From the NCBI GenBank assembly GCA_934234055.1, contig CAKQGY010000005.1, forward strand, positions 1 through 64,000: DNA of 64,000 nt, read 5' to 3'. Under the pieces are notes generated by a model. It saw only the letters and a list, made by a program, of their open reading frames with translations. It was not told where the DNA came from and did not search any database. The stretch comes from an uncultured Alphaproteobacteria bacterium. Its GTDB lineage: Bacteria > Pseudomonadota > Alphaproteobacteria > CAAHEQ01 > UBA3637. Of this stretch, positions 26,066 through 35,228 are shown one piece after another; the stretch's first letter is position 1, and the number at the start of each line of letters is the position of its first letter. The translations under genes were made by a program, and so were the position numbers.

Positions 26066-26818
26066 CTATCTTTCCGTTTCTTTGACGCCTTGCGCCATTT
26101 GGATCATTTTCCGGGCTGTTGCCATATCGGTCATAGTATAACCAGATTGCATGTTTTTTGTGTAGGCTTCATGCATTTTTTCTTGAATGCTGACAAATGC
26201 TTTTTCAGCTACAGGCTGAGCCCACTCGGGATCAATTTTGCTCATGACTGCATCTGTAGCCATAGCGCATACAAAACTTATGATAGCATACTTGGAAACT
26301 TCCGATAAACGCGATATTATACTGTCATCTTCATTTCGCCCGCCGCGAAATAAGCGTAGTGTTGCCGCCGTTCCCACAACCGCCGCAAAAACAATATGAT
26401 GCCAATTTTCAAAAGGTGTGTTTTTCATATCCCCTTCGCGTTGCTCGCGTGTTTTTTTGACGGCATCATACAGGGACAGGATTTGTTTTTCTTGTTTTTT
26501 ATCACCTTTTGCCAGTTTGTGGGCAAACTTGGTAAAGGCAATTTCTTCCGGCACGCCGGCAGCCACATCGTCGGCATATTGTTGAATGGATTGACCGTCT
26601 TTTTCCCACAATTTTTGGAATTGTTCATGGGATTTCTTCTCGTCAAACTTGCCGTCGGCAGTTGTTGGGATCCAGGCCGGCATTGTAATTTTTTCACCTT
26701 GCGCGGTTTCCTGAGTTTTGGCCGGTGTATCCGCCGGTTTTGTTTCGGCCTTGGCCATCGGCGCCACTACCGCCCCCGCCGCCAAAGCAATCCCCGCCAG
26801 TGTTTTCTTAAAAGTCAT
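26066..26818 (-). CDS. Hypothetical exported or membrane-associated protein
   Basis: A 250-residue protein with ATG 26818 behind a perfect RBS (AAGGAGG). The signal peptide is clear, cleavage likely after PMAKA near residue 24. A hydrophilic Lys/Glu/Gln-rich region of ~110 residues follows (WEKDGQSIQQYADDVAAGVPEE and neighbours), then two moderately hydrophobic segments (HHIVFAAVVGTAATL and YAIISFVCAMATDAVM) that may be membrane helices, and a helical C-terminus. It is monocistronic with its own terminator. No family is recognised. Confidence 0.8.
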   Translation of the reverse strand: MTFKKTLAGIALAAGAVVAPMAKAETKPADTPAKTQETAQGEKITMPAWIPTTADGKFDEKKSHEQFQKLWEKDGQSIQQYADDVAAGVPEEIAFTKFAHKLAKGDKKQEKQILSLYDAVKKTREQREGDMKNTPFENWHHIVFAAVVGTAATLRLFRGGRNEDDSIISRLSEVSKYAIISFVCAMATDAVMSKIDPEWAQPVAEKAFVSIQEKMHEAYTKNMQSGYTMTDMATARKMIQMAQGVKETER

Positions 26819-26952
26819 TGTGAACCTCCTTGTAAAAGCAGACCCTATATTGCCATTATACCACAATAATTCATTTGTGTCAAATTTTTTCTCACTATCA
26901 TGCAAATTCTACTTTGCCGTTATAAAACGAACACGCCATTTTTTAAAATCTG

Positions 26953-28281
26953 TCAATCACTCTGCTTTGCCACGATTTTTCCGCTGAGCGAAGTGGCTGT
27001 TGCCCCGGTGATTTGCACTGACACAATTTGTCCCAGATATTTCTTGGACGCCGCCACATGTGCGTTTTGCAAATACGGTGTATAGCCCGAAATCTGCCCT
27101 TTTTCCGTGCCGTTTTCAATCATCAGCACTTCCAAAGTTTTACCGACCGTGTCCTGATTAAATTGCTTTTGTTGAGACAGCAGTAATTCTTGCAATCGTA
27201 TCAAGCGCTCGGTCTTGACCGCTTCGGGGATCTGGTTGCGCATCAGGCTGGCCGGTGTGCCGGGGCGAGCACTGAACTTGAACGAAAAAGAACTGGCATA
27301 CCCGACGCGTCGGACGATGTCCATCGTGTCTTCAAAATCCGCGTCAGTCTCGCCCGGGAAGCCCGTGATAAAGTCTGACGAAATCGCTATATTCGGCCGC
27401 ACGGCTCGAAACCGGTCAATAATATCCAGATACTGTTCGCGCGTATATTGTCGATTCATCGCTTTCAAAACGGTGTTGCTACCTGATTGGATCGGTAAAT
27501 GAATATAGGGCATCAGTTTGCTGACATCACGGTGGGCTGTAATGATATTCTCGGTCATTTCAGACGGATACGAGGTGGTATAGCGGATTCGTTCCAAGCC
27601 GTCAATCTCGGCAATCATACGAATAATATCGCCCAGATCACGCGCTCCCTCGCCGTGCCAACCATTAACATTTTGCCCCAAAAGCATAATCTCTTTGGCC
27701 CCCGTGGCAACCAATTGGCGTGCCTCGGCCATAATTTCGCCGGCCGAGCGTGAGTATTCGCACCCCCGTGTATAAGGCACCACGCAATAAGAACAAAAAT
27801 GATCGCACCCCTCTTGCACCGCTAAAAAAGCCGATGCTCCGCCGGATTGTGCCTGGGGGAGATAGTCAAACTTGGATTCGGCCGGAAAGTCCGCCAAAAC
27901 GACTCGCCCTTTTTTTCGGTTAAATTCAGCAATCAGGTGCGGTAATTGGTGATAGTTTTGTGGTCCGACCGCGATATCAATGGCGGGGGCACGTTTGATC
28001 AACTCGTCTCCGTTGGCCTGCACCACGCAGCCTGCAATAATCAATAGGGTATCCAGTCCTTGGGTGGCACGCTCTTGTTTGATTTCTTTCAGGCGTCCGA
28101 TTTCGGAAAACAGCTTTTCCGAGGCTTTTTCCCGAATGTGACAGGTGTTCAGCAACAGGATATCCGCCTGTTCGGGCTTGTCCGTTTCGGTATAGCCCAA
28201 AACGCCCAGCGTATCACGCATCCGGTTTGAATCATAGATATTCATCTGACACCCGAAAGTTTTGATGTAAACATGTTTCAT
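26953..28281 (-). CDS. miaB: tRNA-2-methylthio-N6-isopentenyladenosine synthase
   Basis: A 442-residue radical-SAM methylthiotransferase that modifies A37 of tRNAs reading UNN codons. The N-terminal UPF0004 domain carries three cluster cysteines (FGCQMN, LLLNTCHIRE, IIAGCVVQ), the radical-SAM motif is CDHFCSYC, and a C-terminal TRAM domain ends the protein. It starts 2 bp after the upstream gene's stop, so it is probably the last gene of a three-gene operon with the zinc-ribbon and Sel1-like proteins. Confidence 0.97.
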   Translation of the reverse strand: MKHVYIKTFGCQMNIYDSNRMRDTLGVLGYTETDKPEQADILLLNTCHIREKASEKLFSEIGRLKEIKQERATQGLDTLLIIAGCVVQANGDELIKRAPAIDIAVGPQNYHQLPHLIAEFNRKKGRVVLADFPAESKFDYLPQAQSGGASAFLAVQEGCDHFCSYCVVPYTRGCEYSRSAGEIMAEARQLVATGAKEIMLLGQNVNGWHGEGARDLGDIIRMIAEIDGLERIRYTTSYPSEMTENIITAHRDVSKLMPYIHLPIQSGSNTVLKAMNRQYTREQYLDIIDRFRAVRPNIAISSDFITGFPGETDADFEDTMDIVRRVGYASSFSFKFSARPGTPASLMRNQIPEAVKTERLIRLQELLLSQQKQFNQDTVGKTLEVLMIENGTEKGQISGYTPYLQNAHVAASKKYLGQIVSVQITGATATSLSGKIVAKQSD

Positions 28282-28283
28282 TT

Positions 28284-28994
28284 TTATTTTTTCAATTCCT
28301 TTTTCAGTTTGTTGATTTCTTGTGAGCGGGCAAAAGCATCCACGATACCCGATTTCGGATACAGGGTCTCGTAGAACTTGTTATACTCGGCAACCGGATA
28401 CACATCACGCGCCACAGCTCGCATTTTATATTGTTTCCATTGTGAGGCTTGATGAATCAGATCTTTTTTTATCGCCGGATCAATTTGATAGGCTTTAAGT
28501 GCCGCCGCCGCGCGTGTATCGGATAAAGTCTTGCTGGGGTAAAACCACTTATTTTCTGGTTTTTCCGCCGCCAACATTAAAAGCGCATACGGGTGCAACA
28601 GGCCCCCCGAATGGCTTTGCACACGGCGCAGACCCAGCATACCGCGCAGTTTTGTGTGATACGCTATGACGGTTTCGCGCCCTTGGGGCGTTTCATCCAA
28701 AGTTGTCAGCAGTTGTGCCAAATTGACCTGAGCCGATGCATTGCCGTTATCGGCACTCATTTGATAGAACAACAGCGCACGCTGTGGGTTTGCCGCTATG
28801 GACTCGCGTCCTTTCTCATAAATCTGTCCCAAGTAAAGTTGCGTGGCATCATCCTTTTGATAGAGGGCGCATTGAATATAGGTCGGTATTGCCGCGGCCA
28901 GTCCGCCCGAGCGTGCCAAAGTATCTCCGGCGGGACATGCGGCTTGGGCTGTACCGGCTAATAACAACAATGATAAAATCCCGATAAAACGCAC
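28284..28994 (-). CDS. Exported Sel1-like repeat protein
   Basis: A 236-residue protein with signal peptide MRFIGILSLLLLAGTAQA and TPR/Sel1-like segments (QLYLGQIYEKGRESIAANPQ with RALLFYQMSADNGNASAQVNL following). The C-terminal half is helical, ends in a Lys-rich coiled coil, and has no recognised domain. The start is GTG at 28994, fixed by a strong AAGGAGGT. It lies 11 bp after the zinc-ribbon gene and 2 bp before miaB. Sel1-type proteins usually act as periplasmic scaffolds; the specific role is unknown. Confidence 0.8.
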   Translation of the reverse strand: MRFIGILSLLLLAGTAQAACPAGDTLARSGGLAAAIPTYIQCALYQKDDATQLYLGQIYEKGRESIAANPQRALLFYQMSADNGNASAQVNLAQLLTTLDETPQGRETVIAYHTKLRGMLGLRRVQSHSGGLLHPYALLMLAAEKPENKWFYPSKTLSDTRAAAALKAYQIDPAIKKDLIHQASQWKQYKMRAVARDVYPVAEYNKFYETLYPKSGIVDAFARSQEINKLKKELKK

Positions 28995-29005
28995 TTGATA
29001 CCTCC

Positions 29006-30079
29006 TTAAAACCGAACTCGGATATGGTCAACTCCCGCCGGTGCGGGCGTAATGCCGGTATAAAACGGCAAAGTTTCACCGGCTTGGATTTCGGGTGTAG
29101 TCAGGTGCACGCTTTTCTGTGCGATAATATCGTTTGCCATGCCCAACACATAGACCGTTAAAACCGGAGCCAAACGGGCTGTATCACCGGTGTTTTGAAT
29201 GGTCCCCTCTATCAACAGTTGGCTTTGCTGTTGCTCGTCCGGTTCGGTTCGGAACGACACAGGGCCCAGAGTCAGAGTCGAATCGGTTGGTGCCTGATCC
29301 GTCAAAATCGGCAGGGTGAACAGCGATTCGTCCGGTGTCTCGGCAAGGGTGCTTTTGTCTCCATCAGGGAACAGCGGAATATCCTCGGCCGCCGGCAGAG
29401 CAGACGCAGGCGTTGGCTCGGGCATTGGAATAACTGATGTGGGGATTGGCGCCGGGGTCGGTTGATCGGGCGCATTTTTAAGCGACTTGGATTCGGTTGC
29501 CACCGGAGCCGGCGGGACAACAGGTCGTGCCGCCTGTGCGGGAGGAAGAGTTGAATCAATGGCCTTTGCGACGACGGGTTTGAGATCATGTTCGGTCATC
29601 GGCAGAGCCACAGGTTTGCCCTCAATCGGCGGCAGAATCGTTTGAAATTGCGGTTTCAGTAGGCCTCGCCCCAGCCAACCCGCCATACACAGCGCGATAA
29701 TCAAGATAAAATACAGCGGTATCAGCCACAATTTGGACGATTTTTCCGGAGGTGGTAGAGGTTGAAAAGCCTCGGGTAAAGTATTTTGCGGCGGTGTTAC
29801 GCGTTCGGGCATGGTATACAGCGGTTGTGAGAAAGCCTCGTCCGTCGGTGGGGTATCGGGTGCGACGGAGACTGGTGGAATCGACAGCGACTCGGGCGCC
29901 GGTGTTTCACAGGTCGGCGCATTTTTTTCGGTGACGGCTTCGGTTAAAACCAGTGGCGCTTCTTCTCCTTTTTCAAAAACAGCCCCACAGGCCGAACACT
30001 TTAATTTCTGGCCTTCGGACAGGGTTATTCCGTCCGGTATTTTATACTTTGCATCACATTTTGGGCATATAATAAGCAT
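29006..30079 (-). CDS. MJ0042-type zinc-ribbon membrane protein
   Basis: A 357-residue protein starting MLIICPKCDAKYKIPDG, an MJ0042-type zinc ribbon with CxxC at residues ~5-8 and a second CSAC at ~29-32. A long Pro/Glu/Thr-rich linker precedes a transmembrane helix (LWLIPLYFILIIALCMAGW, residues ~145-165). A second Pro-rich linker leads to a C-terminal beta domain (DUF3426-like, VSFRTEPDEQQQSQLLIEGT). ATG 30079 has AAGGGAAAG upstream. It is divergent from ftsE, a neighbourhood common in Alphaproteobacteria. The role is unknown, possibly envelope or division related. Confidence 0.85.
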   Translation of the reverse strand: MLIICPKCDAKYKIPDGITLSEGQKLKCSACGAVFEKGEEAPLVLTEAVTEKNAPTCETPAPESLSIPPVSVAPDTPPTDEAFSQPLYTMPERVTPPQNTLPEAFQPLPPPEKSSKLWLIPLYFILIIALCMAGWLGRGLLKPQFQTILPPIEGKPVALPMTEHDLKPVVAKAIDSTLPPAQAARPVVPPAPVATESKSLKNAPDQPTPAPIPTSVIPMPEPTPASALPAAEDIPLFPDGDKSTLAETPDESLFTLPILTDQAPTDSTLTLGPVSFRTEPDEQQQSQLLIEGTIQNTGDTARLAPVLTVYVLGMANDIIAQKSVHLTTPEIQAGETLPFYTGITPAPAGVDHIRVRF

Positions 30080-30171
30080 TTTTATCTTTCCCTTTTCAAA
30101 AAAATGGTGTAAATATAATATATACGATTTCAAAAAAAGATACAACTATTTTTAGTCAAAGGAATAAAAAA

Positions 30172-30915
30172 GTGGTGCCGACAAACAAATTACAAACCCC
30201 GATAGCCGAATTTAACGGCGTTTCATTCCGCTATGAAGGTGGGCCGGAAGTCTTGAAAGATATTCAATTTACCCTGACGCCGGGGTCGTTTCACTTTATG
30301 ACCGGTGAAAGCGGTGCGGGTAAAACTTCATTGCTGAGTCTGCTGTATCTGTATCACCTGCCGACCAAAGGGCGTGTTCGGTTGTTCGGCTATGCAGTAG
30401 ACGAATTGACTCGTGCCGCGCGGGCGCATATCCGTCGCCAAATGGGCGTTGTGTTTCAGGATTTTCGCCTGCTGAACCACCTGACGGCTTTTGATAATGT
30501 GGCACTGCCTTTGCGAATTGCGGGCGTCAAAGAATCCGAGATTCGTCACCATGTGACAGAATTATTAACCTGGGTGGGACTGGAAAAGCAGATGCGATCC
30601 TATCCGCCCGAGTTGTCGGGGGGCGAACAACAGCGAATCGCAATTGCCCGAGCCGTGATCAACCGGCCGACACTGCTGTTGGCGGACGAACCGACAGGAA
30701 ATGTGGATGATGCGATGGCTAAACGCTTGTTGCATTTGTTCTTGGAACTCAATAAATTGGGCACAACGGTGGTGATTGCCACGCATAACGAAGGGTTGAT
30801 TCGTCATTTCGGCTTTCCGAAATTGCACTTGGAGAAAGGTCGCCTGACAGTCGTATCGCAAAATCAGGTAAAGGAAATGGCCTCTAAATTATTTAATCGG
30901 GGGGAAACGGCATGA
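30172..30915 (+). CDS. ftsE: Cell division ATP-binding protein FtsE
   Basis: A 247-residue ABC ATPase that with FtsX activates septal peptidoglycan hydrolases during division. Walker A GESGAGKTS, FtsE-type Q-loop GVVFQDFRLL, signature LSGGEQQRIAIARA, Walker B LLLADEPTGNVD and switch His ATHN are all present. The start is GTG (30172 or 30175) after AAAGGA. ftsX follows with an ATGA overlap. Confidence 0.96.
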   Translation: MVPTNKLQTPIAEFNGVSFRYEGGPEVLKDIQFTLTPGSFHFMTGESGAGKTSLLSLLYLYHLPTKGRVRLFGYAVDELTRAARAHIRRQMGVVFQDFRLLNHLTAFDNVALPLRIAGVKESEIRHHVTELLTWVGLEKQMRSYPPELSGGEQQRIAIARAVINRPTLLLADEPTGNVDDAMAKRLLHLFLELNKLGTTVVIATHNEGLIRHFGFPKLHLEKGRLTVVSQNQVKEMASKLFNRGETA

Positions 30916-31802
30916 AACAGACCAATATCTTTTTTGCAACGGATGCGTCACGGTTGTTTTTGCCGTGGATGAGTATGCTGATGAGTTTTATCGCCGTGTT
31001 GATGCTGGCGGGAGGTATGGTGGCTTATGGCGCGATTACCGACTGGCAGCGGGTAGTATCGGGTGCTTTGACAGTGCAAATCCCGGCTTATACGGATTCG
31101 GGTGATCCGCGCGGTGATGTGGTGGCGCAAGAAATTGAAACCACGCTGACCATTTTAAGATCCAGTGCCGGGGTCAAGGGGGCAACAGTGTTGTCGGACT
31201 CCCAAATGGCGGATTTGATGGCGCCGTGGCTGGGGAGCGGTGCGTCGCTGTCCGAACTGCCGTTGCCGAAGCTGATTGATGTATCGGTGGATACCGAAAA
31301 TTATCCGAATGTATCGCAATTAAAAACAGATCTGGCGATGCAGGTGCCCTCGGCCGTTCTGGACAGCCACCGATTACAACTGACGCCGTTGTTGCGTTTG
31401 TCGGGCGGTGTGATCAAACTGATCGGATTTATTTTGATTTTGCTGGCATTGACAGCGTCGTTCACCGTGATTTATACAACGCGCACAGGCCTTGCCGCAC
31501 ACGAACACATCATTGCTTTGACGCATATGATGGGAGCAAATGACACCTTTGTGATCAGTCAATATGCCATCAGGAACTTTGTGATGACGATTGCGGGCGG
31601 ATTGTTCGGTGTGTTATTGGCTTTGCCGATTATGGCGGGCGCATCGTTTTTAATTAAAGGAGCCACTTTGGATTTCTTGATCGGGCCGACTTTGGGGCTG
31701 ACTCAGTGGGGAATTTTGTTTTGTGTGCCGGTGTTGTTGGCCGTGTTGGCTTTTATTACAACATGGAAGTCGGTTGCGGATTATCTGAAACGGTTTTTGT
31801 AA
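30912..31802 (+). CDS. ftsX: Cell division protein FtsX
   Basis: A 296-residue inner-membrane partner of FtsE. Topology fits: one N-terminal helix (residues ~17-40), a periplasmic domain of ~120 residues that recruits hydrolase activators, then three C-terminal helices (starting near VIKLIGFILILLALTASF, FVMTIAGGLFGVLLALP and GILFCVPVLLAVLAF). The ATGA overlap with ftsE and the directly following DUF218 gene show an operon. Confidence 0.95.
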   Translation: MKQTNIFFATDASRLFLPWMSMLMSFIAVLMLAGGMVAYGAITDWQRVVSGALTVQIPAYTDSGDPRGDVVAQEIETTLTILRSSAGVKGATVLSDSQMADLMAPWLGSGASLSELPLPKLIDVSVDTENYPNVSQLKTDLAMQVPSAVLDSHRLQLTPLLRLSGGVIKLIGFILILLALTASFTVIYTTRTGLAAHEHIIALTHMMGANDTFVISQYAIRNFVMTIAGGLFGVLLALPIMAGASFLIKGATLDFLIGPTLGLTQWGILFCVPVLLAVLAFITTWKSVADYLKRFL

Positions 31803-32387
31803 ATGAAGAAAAAAGTTTGGACACCGTGTTTGCTGTATGTCTTACTGATCGGAGCCAGTTTGTGGTTGATCGGGTTTATCGTGTTTTGCCTGTATGCGCT
31901 CAGCTTTCGCTTTCATCCGGCCGAACCGACAGATGCGATTGTGGTTCTGACGGGTGGGGGCGAACGCGTGCAAACGGCCTTGACTTTGTTGGAGGAAAGA
32001 TATGCCGATCACTTATTGATTTCGGGTGTCAATCAACAGGTAGCCTTGTCGGATTTGGCCGGGCAGTTGCCGGCAGATTTGGCGCAAAATGTGACCTTGG
32101 GCTATCAGGCGCAAGATACCCGCGGCAATGCGCGTGAAGTGGCTCAGTGGATTGACGGCCGGCCGATTCGGACGATTTTGCTGGTTACCAGCTTTTACCA
32201 TATGCCCCGCGGGATTTTTGAAGTGTTGCGCCAAAGCCCGGACTTAAAGATTGTGCCACTGCCGGTATTTCCGCGATCTTTTGATGATTCGGTGGATTGG
32301 ATACGCACGCGCTATGCGTGGTTGTTGTTTGTAGAGTATCACAAGTATTTGGCCATTCGGGCCTGTGATTTTTTTGAAAGGATATAA
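31803..32387 (+). CDS. YdcF/SanA family (DUF218) envelope protein
   Basis: A 194-residue protein with an N-terminal membrane helix (residues ~8-34) and a DUF218 domain: DAIVVLTGGGERVQTALTLL, HLLISGVN, DTRGNAREVAQWI and TILLVTSFYHMPRGIFEVLR. Such proteins (ElyC, SanA, YdcF) act in the envelope, some in peptidoglycan or lipid carrier metabolism; the exact activity here is unknown. It begins immediately after the ftsX stop and 3 bp before plsC. Confidence 0.9.
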   Translation: MKKKVWTPCLLYVLLIGASLWLIGFIVFCLYALSFRFHPAEPTDAIVVLTGGGERVQTALTLLEERYADHLLISGVNQQVALSDLAGQLPADLAQNVTLGYQAQDTRGNAREVAQWIDGRPIRTILLVTSFYHMPRGIFEVLRQSPDLKIVPLPVFPRSFDDSVDWIRTRYAWLLFVEYHKYLAIRACDFFERI

Positions 32388-32390
32388 TCT

Positions 32391-33110
32391 ATGACTGTAT
32401 TTCGTTCTGTTTTATTTACCATCGTGTTTTATATTGTCACGTTGTTTTTATTCATCGTGATGTTGCCGACGCTGCTGTTGACGCGTAAACAATCCCTGTT
32501 CTTTCCTATTTTTTGGACACGGCTTGGTAATTGGTTATTGCGAGTGATATGCGGCATTAAAATCCGGGTGGAGGGGTTGGAAAACTTGCCTGAAAAAAAC
32601 GGGTATATTGTGGCGTCCAAGCATCAATCGGCCTTGGAGACAACAGTGTTTCATCACTTGGTCCCGAATACTTTTTACGTGTTAAAGCGTGAATTAATGT
32701 GGATACCGTTGGCGGGGTTGTATTTTATCAAAACGGGTTGTATCCCCATTGATCGTAAGGGGGGAACGCGCACAATGCGGAAGATGCTGGCCGGGGTGCA
32801 GGCTCGCTTGGCCGAGGGTATGAATCTGATTATCTTCCCCGAAGGCACCCGCACCGCGCCCGGCACGAAAAAACCGTATAGTCCCGGTATTGCTTTTTTA
32901 TATGAGCAATGCCGTGTGCCTGTTGTGCCGGTGGCCTTGAATACCGGCTATTGCTGGCCCAAGAACAAGACGATTAAGTACCCCGGTACGGTGACGATTC
33001 GTTTCTTAAAGCCTATTGAACCCGGCTTGCACCGGCGGGCATTTTTGGACGAACTGTATGACCGCATAGAAGAAGTGCAAGATGTGTTGCCGTCGCCGTT
33101 TCAGGGCTAA
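32391..33110 (+). CDS. plsC: 1-acyl-sn-glycerol-3-phosphate acyltransferase
   Basis: A 239-residue membrane acyltransferase that converts lysophosphatidate to phosphatidate. An N-terminal hydrophobic region (residues ~5-30) is followed by motif I KHQSALE, motif II PIDRKGGTR, motif III FPEGTR and motif IV VPVVPVALNTG. Motif I is H-x4-E instead of the usual H-x4-D, a variant known in some bacteria. It lies between the DUF218 gene and anmK in the ftsEX operon. Confidence 0.93.
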   Translation: MTVFRSVLFTIVFYIVTLFLFIVMLPTLLLTRKQSLFFPIFWTRLGNWLLRVICGIKIRVEGLENLPEKNGYIVASKHQSALETTVFHHLVPNTFYVLKRELMWIPLAGLYFIKTGCIPIDRKGGTRTMRKMLAGVQARLAEGMNLIIFPEGTRTAPGTKKPYSPGIAFLYEQCRVPVVPVALNTGYCWPKNKTIKYPGTVTIRFLKPIEPGLHRRAFLDELYDRIEEVQDVLPSPFQG

Positions 33111-33116
33111 AATTAT

Positions 33117-34223
33117 ATGCAGACTTTGGAACCGAAAACATCGCTGGGCCTTTATTCCGATTTGTCGGCGGTTTATATCAACGCCTGCTTGTTAAAGACG
33201 GACGGATTGGATATTTTGGGCGAGCCGATTTCGCTGACCCGCACTTATCCGGCGGATTTGCGTGAGGAGATTTTAAGCCTGCGCTATCCGGATGATTTTA
33301 CCGATGCGTCAGCTTTGAAAAAATTGAATGATCGGATTACGACCGAGCACCTGTGTGTGGCTCAAGAGTTGTTGGATTCGGTATCGCGTTCTATTCAACA
33401 CGTGGATATTGTCGGCTATTCAGGGCATATTTTACATCATCGTGTAGAGGATAAACAAGATGTAATCCTGGGGGCTGCTGATGTTTTGGCGCGATGTCTG
33501 CAAACGCCGGTCATAGATCGTTTTTCGCAAACGGATTTACAGGCCGGTGGCACGGGCGGCCCGTTGTTGACAACTTTTACCGAGGCTATTATGCGCGCGC
33601 AACCCAAGCCCTTGGCGGTTGTCAGTTTAAGCGGCTTGTCTACTCTGACCTATATTGGTCCGTTAGGTGAGCAATATGCTTTTGATGTCGGTGTAGGATG
33701 TTTGTTGTTGGATCGGTGGCTGCAACGACATGCGGGTGTTGAAATGGATTTTGACGGCACGTGGGCCGAAAAAGGAACCGTGGATCAACGATTGCTGGAT
33801 TATTTGTTAAAGACGCCGTATTTGCTGAAACAACCGCCAAAGACGTTGGATCGCGACGATTTTAATCACTTACTGGAACATGTGGCGGGAAGCACGCCGG
33901 CCGATGGTGCCGCAACGCTGACGGCCTTTATTGTGCAAAGCATTGTGCGCGCGTCGGCCTTTTTGCCGGACAAACCGGTGAAATGGATTTTAACGGGTGG
34001 CGGAACCTTAAACCCCGCGATTGTGTTGCGCTTAAAACAAGCCTTGGGTGTATCGGTAGAAACGATTGCCGAAACACAAATGCCGCATTACAATTTATCG
34101 GCGGCCGGTTATGCATTTTTGGCAGTACGATCGCTGTTTTGCCTGCCGATTACTTTTCCCAAGACAACGGGTGTAGCCGTTCCGATGACGGGCGGATTAT
34201 ATCACGCGCCGACTCAGGATTGA
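33117..34223 (+). CDS. anmK: Divergent anhydro-N-acetylmuramic acid kinase
   Basis: A 368-residue protein of the AnmK family, which phosphorylates and opens 1,6-anhydro-MurNAc in peptidoglycan recycling. Family features include HHRVEDKQDVILGAADVLAR-type sequence, DLQAGGTGGPLL, DFDGTWAEKGTVDQRLL, TLTAFIVQSI and GGGTLNPAIVLRLK. Oddly, the N-terminal nucleotide motif (normally GxMSGTSxDGxD) reads LGLYSDLSAVYI, and the GxGNxLID-like segment reads VGVGCLLLDRW. Loss of these residues raises doubt about kinase activity. The reading frame is intact, so it is not a simple pseudogene. Confidence 0.8.
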   Translation: MQTLEPKTSLGLYSDLSAVYINACLLKTDGLDILGEPISLTRTYPADLREEILSLRYPDDFTDASALKKLNDRITTEHLCVAQELLDSVSRSIQHVDIVGYSGHILHHRVEDKQDVILGAADVLARCLQTPVIDRFSQTDLQAGGTGGPLLTTFTEAIMRAQPKPLAVVSLSGLSTLTYIGPLGEQYAFDVGVGCLLLDRWLQRHAGVEMDFDGTWAEKGTVDQRLLDYLLKTPYLLKQPPKTLDRDDFNHLLEHVAGSTPADGAATLTAFIVQSIVRASAFLPDKPVKWILTGGGTLNPAIVLRLKQALGVSVETIAETQMPHYNLSAAGYAFLAVRSLFCLPITFPKTTGVAVPMTGGLYHAPTQD

Positions 34224-34247
34224 TTTTTTTTGTAAAATATGTATAAT
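34220..34247 (+). promoter_or_regulatory. Promoter of fabD
   Basis: TTGATT (34220-34225), 16-nt spacer, TATAAT (34242-34247). The -35 overlaps the anmK stop codon; fabD starts 28 bp downstream. Confidence 0.7.
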
Positions 34248-34274
34248 AAAGCCGATTTTGAATAAGGAGTATCT

Positions 34275-35228
34275 ATGAAAACAGCATTTCTTTTCCCCGG
34301 TCAGGGATCGCAATCCATCGGAATGGGAGTTGATTTATACCAGAACTTTGTCGCCGCCCGTTTGGTGTTTGACGAGGTAGACGAAGCCTTGCACCAACAT
34401 TTATATCGTTTGATGAGTGTGGGAGATTTGACGGAGTTGACGCAAACCCAAAATGCCCAACCGGCGATTATGGCTGTCGGTATGGCGGTGGTGCGCACCT
34501 TGGAGCAAGAGTTGGGTGCTCCCTTGACGGATAAGGCCTCTTTTATGGCAGGGCACTCACTGGGGGAATATACGGCACTATGCGCGGCGGGAGCGATGAC
34601 TTTGGTCGAGGCTGCGCAAACTTTGCAGGCTCGCGGTGCGGCTATGGCTCGCGCCGGTGCGACCACAGACGGCGGTATGCTGGCGGTTCTGGGATTGGAT
34701 ATGCCGACCGTTGAGCAGATTGCCGCACAAGCCTCTGCCCTTGATGAGCAAGTGGTTGTGGCGAATGATAATTGTGTGGGGCAAGTGATTTTAAGCGGCC
34801 ACCCAAGCGCCCTGAAACGAGCGCAGACATTGGCCGATCAGGCCGGTGCCAAACGCGCTTTACCCTTGGTCGTCAGTGGTGCTTTTCACAGTCCCTATAT
34901 GGAACCGGCGGTTCAAGAGATGTTGCCGGTGTTGGGAAAATTGGCGTTAAAACCGACGCGAGTGCCTGTGGTGGCAAATATTACGGCTTTGCCCGAAAGC
35001 GATCCGGCCGATGTGCGAGCTAATCTGGCGGCGCAAATTACGGGTCGTGTCCGGTGGACTGAAACGATTGGCTTTATGAATGCACAAGGGGTTGATACTT
35101 TTATTGAATGCGGGGCAGGGCGCGTGCTGACAGGATTGAACAAACGATTGGTGCCCAAGGCGATGGCTTTGTCCGTCGGGGACAGTGCGGGGATTACGGC
35201 GTGCCTGACAGCATTAAAAAATGCTTGA
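34275..35228 (+). CDS. fabD: Malonyl CoA-acyl carrier protein transacylase
   Basis: A 317-residue enzyme that moves malonyl from CoA to ACP for fatty acid synthesis. It has the N-terminal FLFPGQGSQ, the nucleophile elbow GHSLGEY, the SGAFHSPYMEPA catalytic His region and the C-terminal FIECGAGRVLTGL. Length is typical. fabG and acpP, frequent neighbours, are not in the window. It has its own promoter, and AAGGAG lies 8 nt before the ATG. Confidence 0.97.
   Translation: MKTAFLFPGQGSQSIGMGVDLYQNFVAARLVFDEVDEALHQHLYRLMSVGDLTELTQTQNAQPAIMAVGMAVVRTLEQELGAPLTDKASFMAGHSLGEYTALCAAGAMTLVEAAQTLQARGAAMARAGATTDGGMLAVLGLDMPTVEQIAAQASALDEQVVVANDNCVGQVILSGHPSALKRAQTLADQAGAKRALPLVVSGAFHSPYMEPAVQEMLPVLGKLALKPTRVPVVANITALPESDPADVRANLAAQITGRVRWTETIGFMNAQGVDTFIECGAGRVLTGLNKRLVPKAMALSVGDSAGITACLTALKNA

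Noticed and set aside
25902..26308. Plus-strand frames between tRNA-Gln and 26308
   Set aside because: They run across the minus-strand terminator and into the hypothetical gene in antisense; no RBS.
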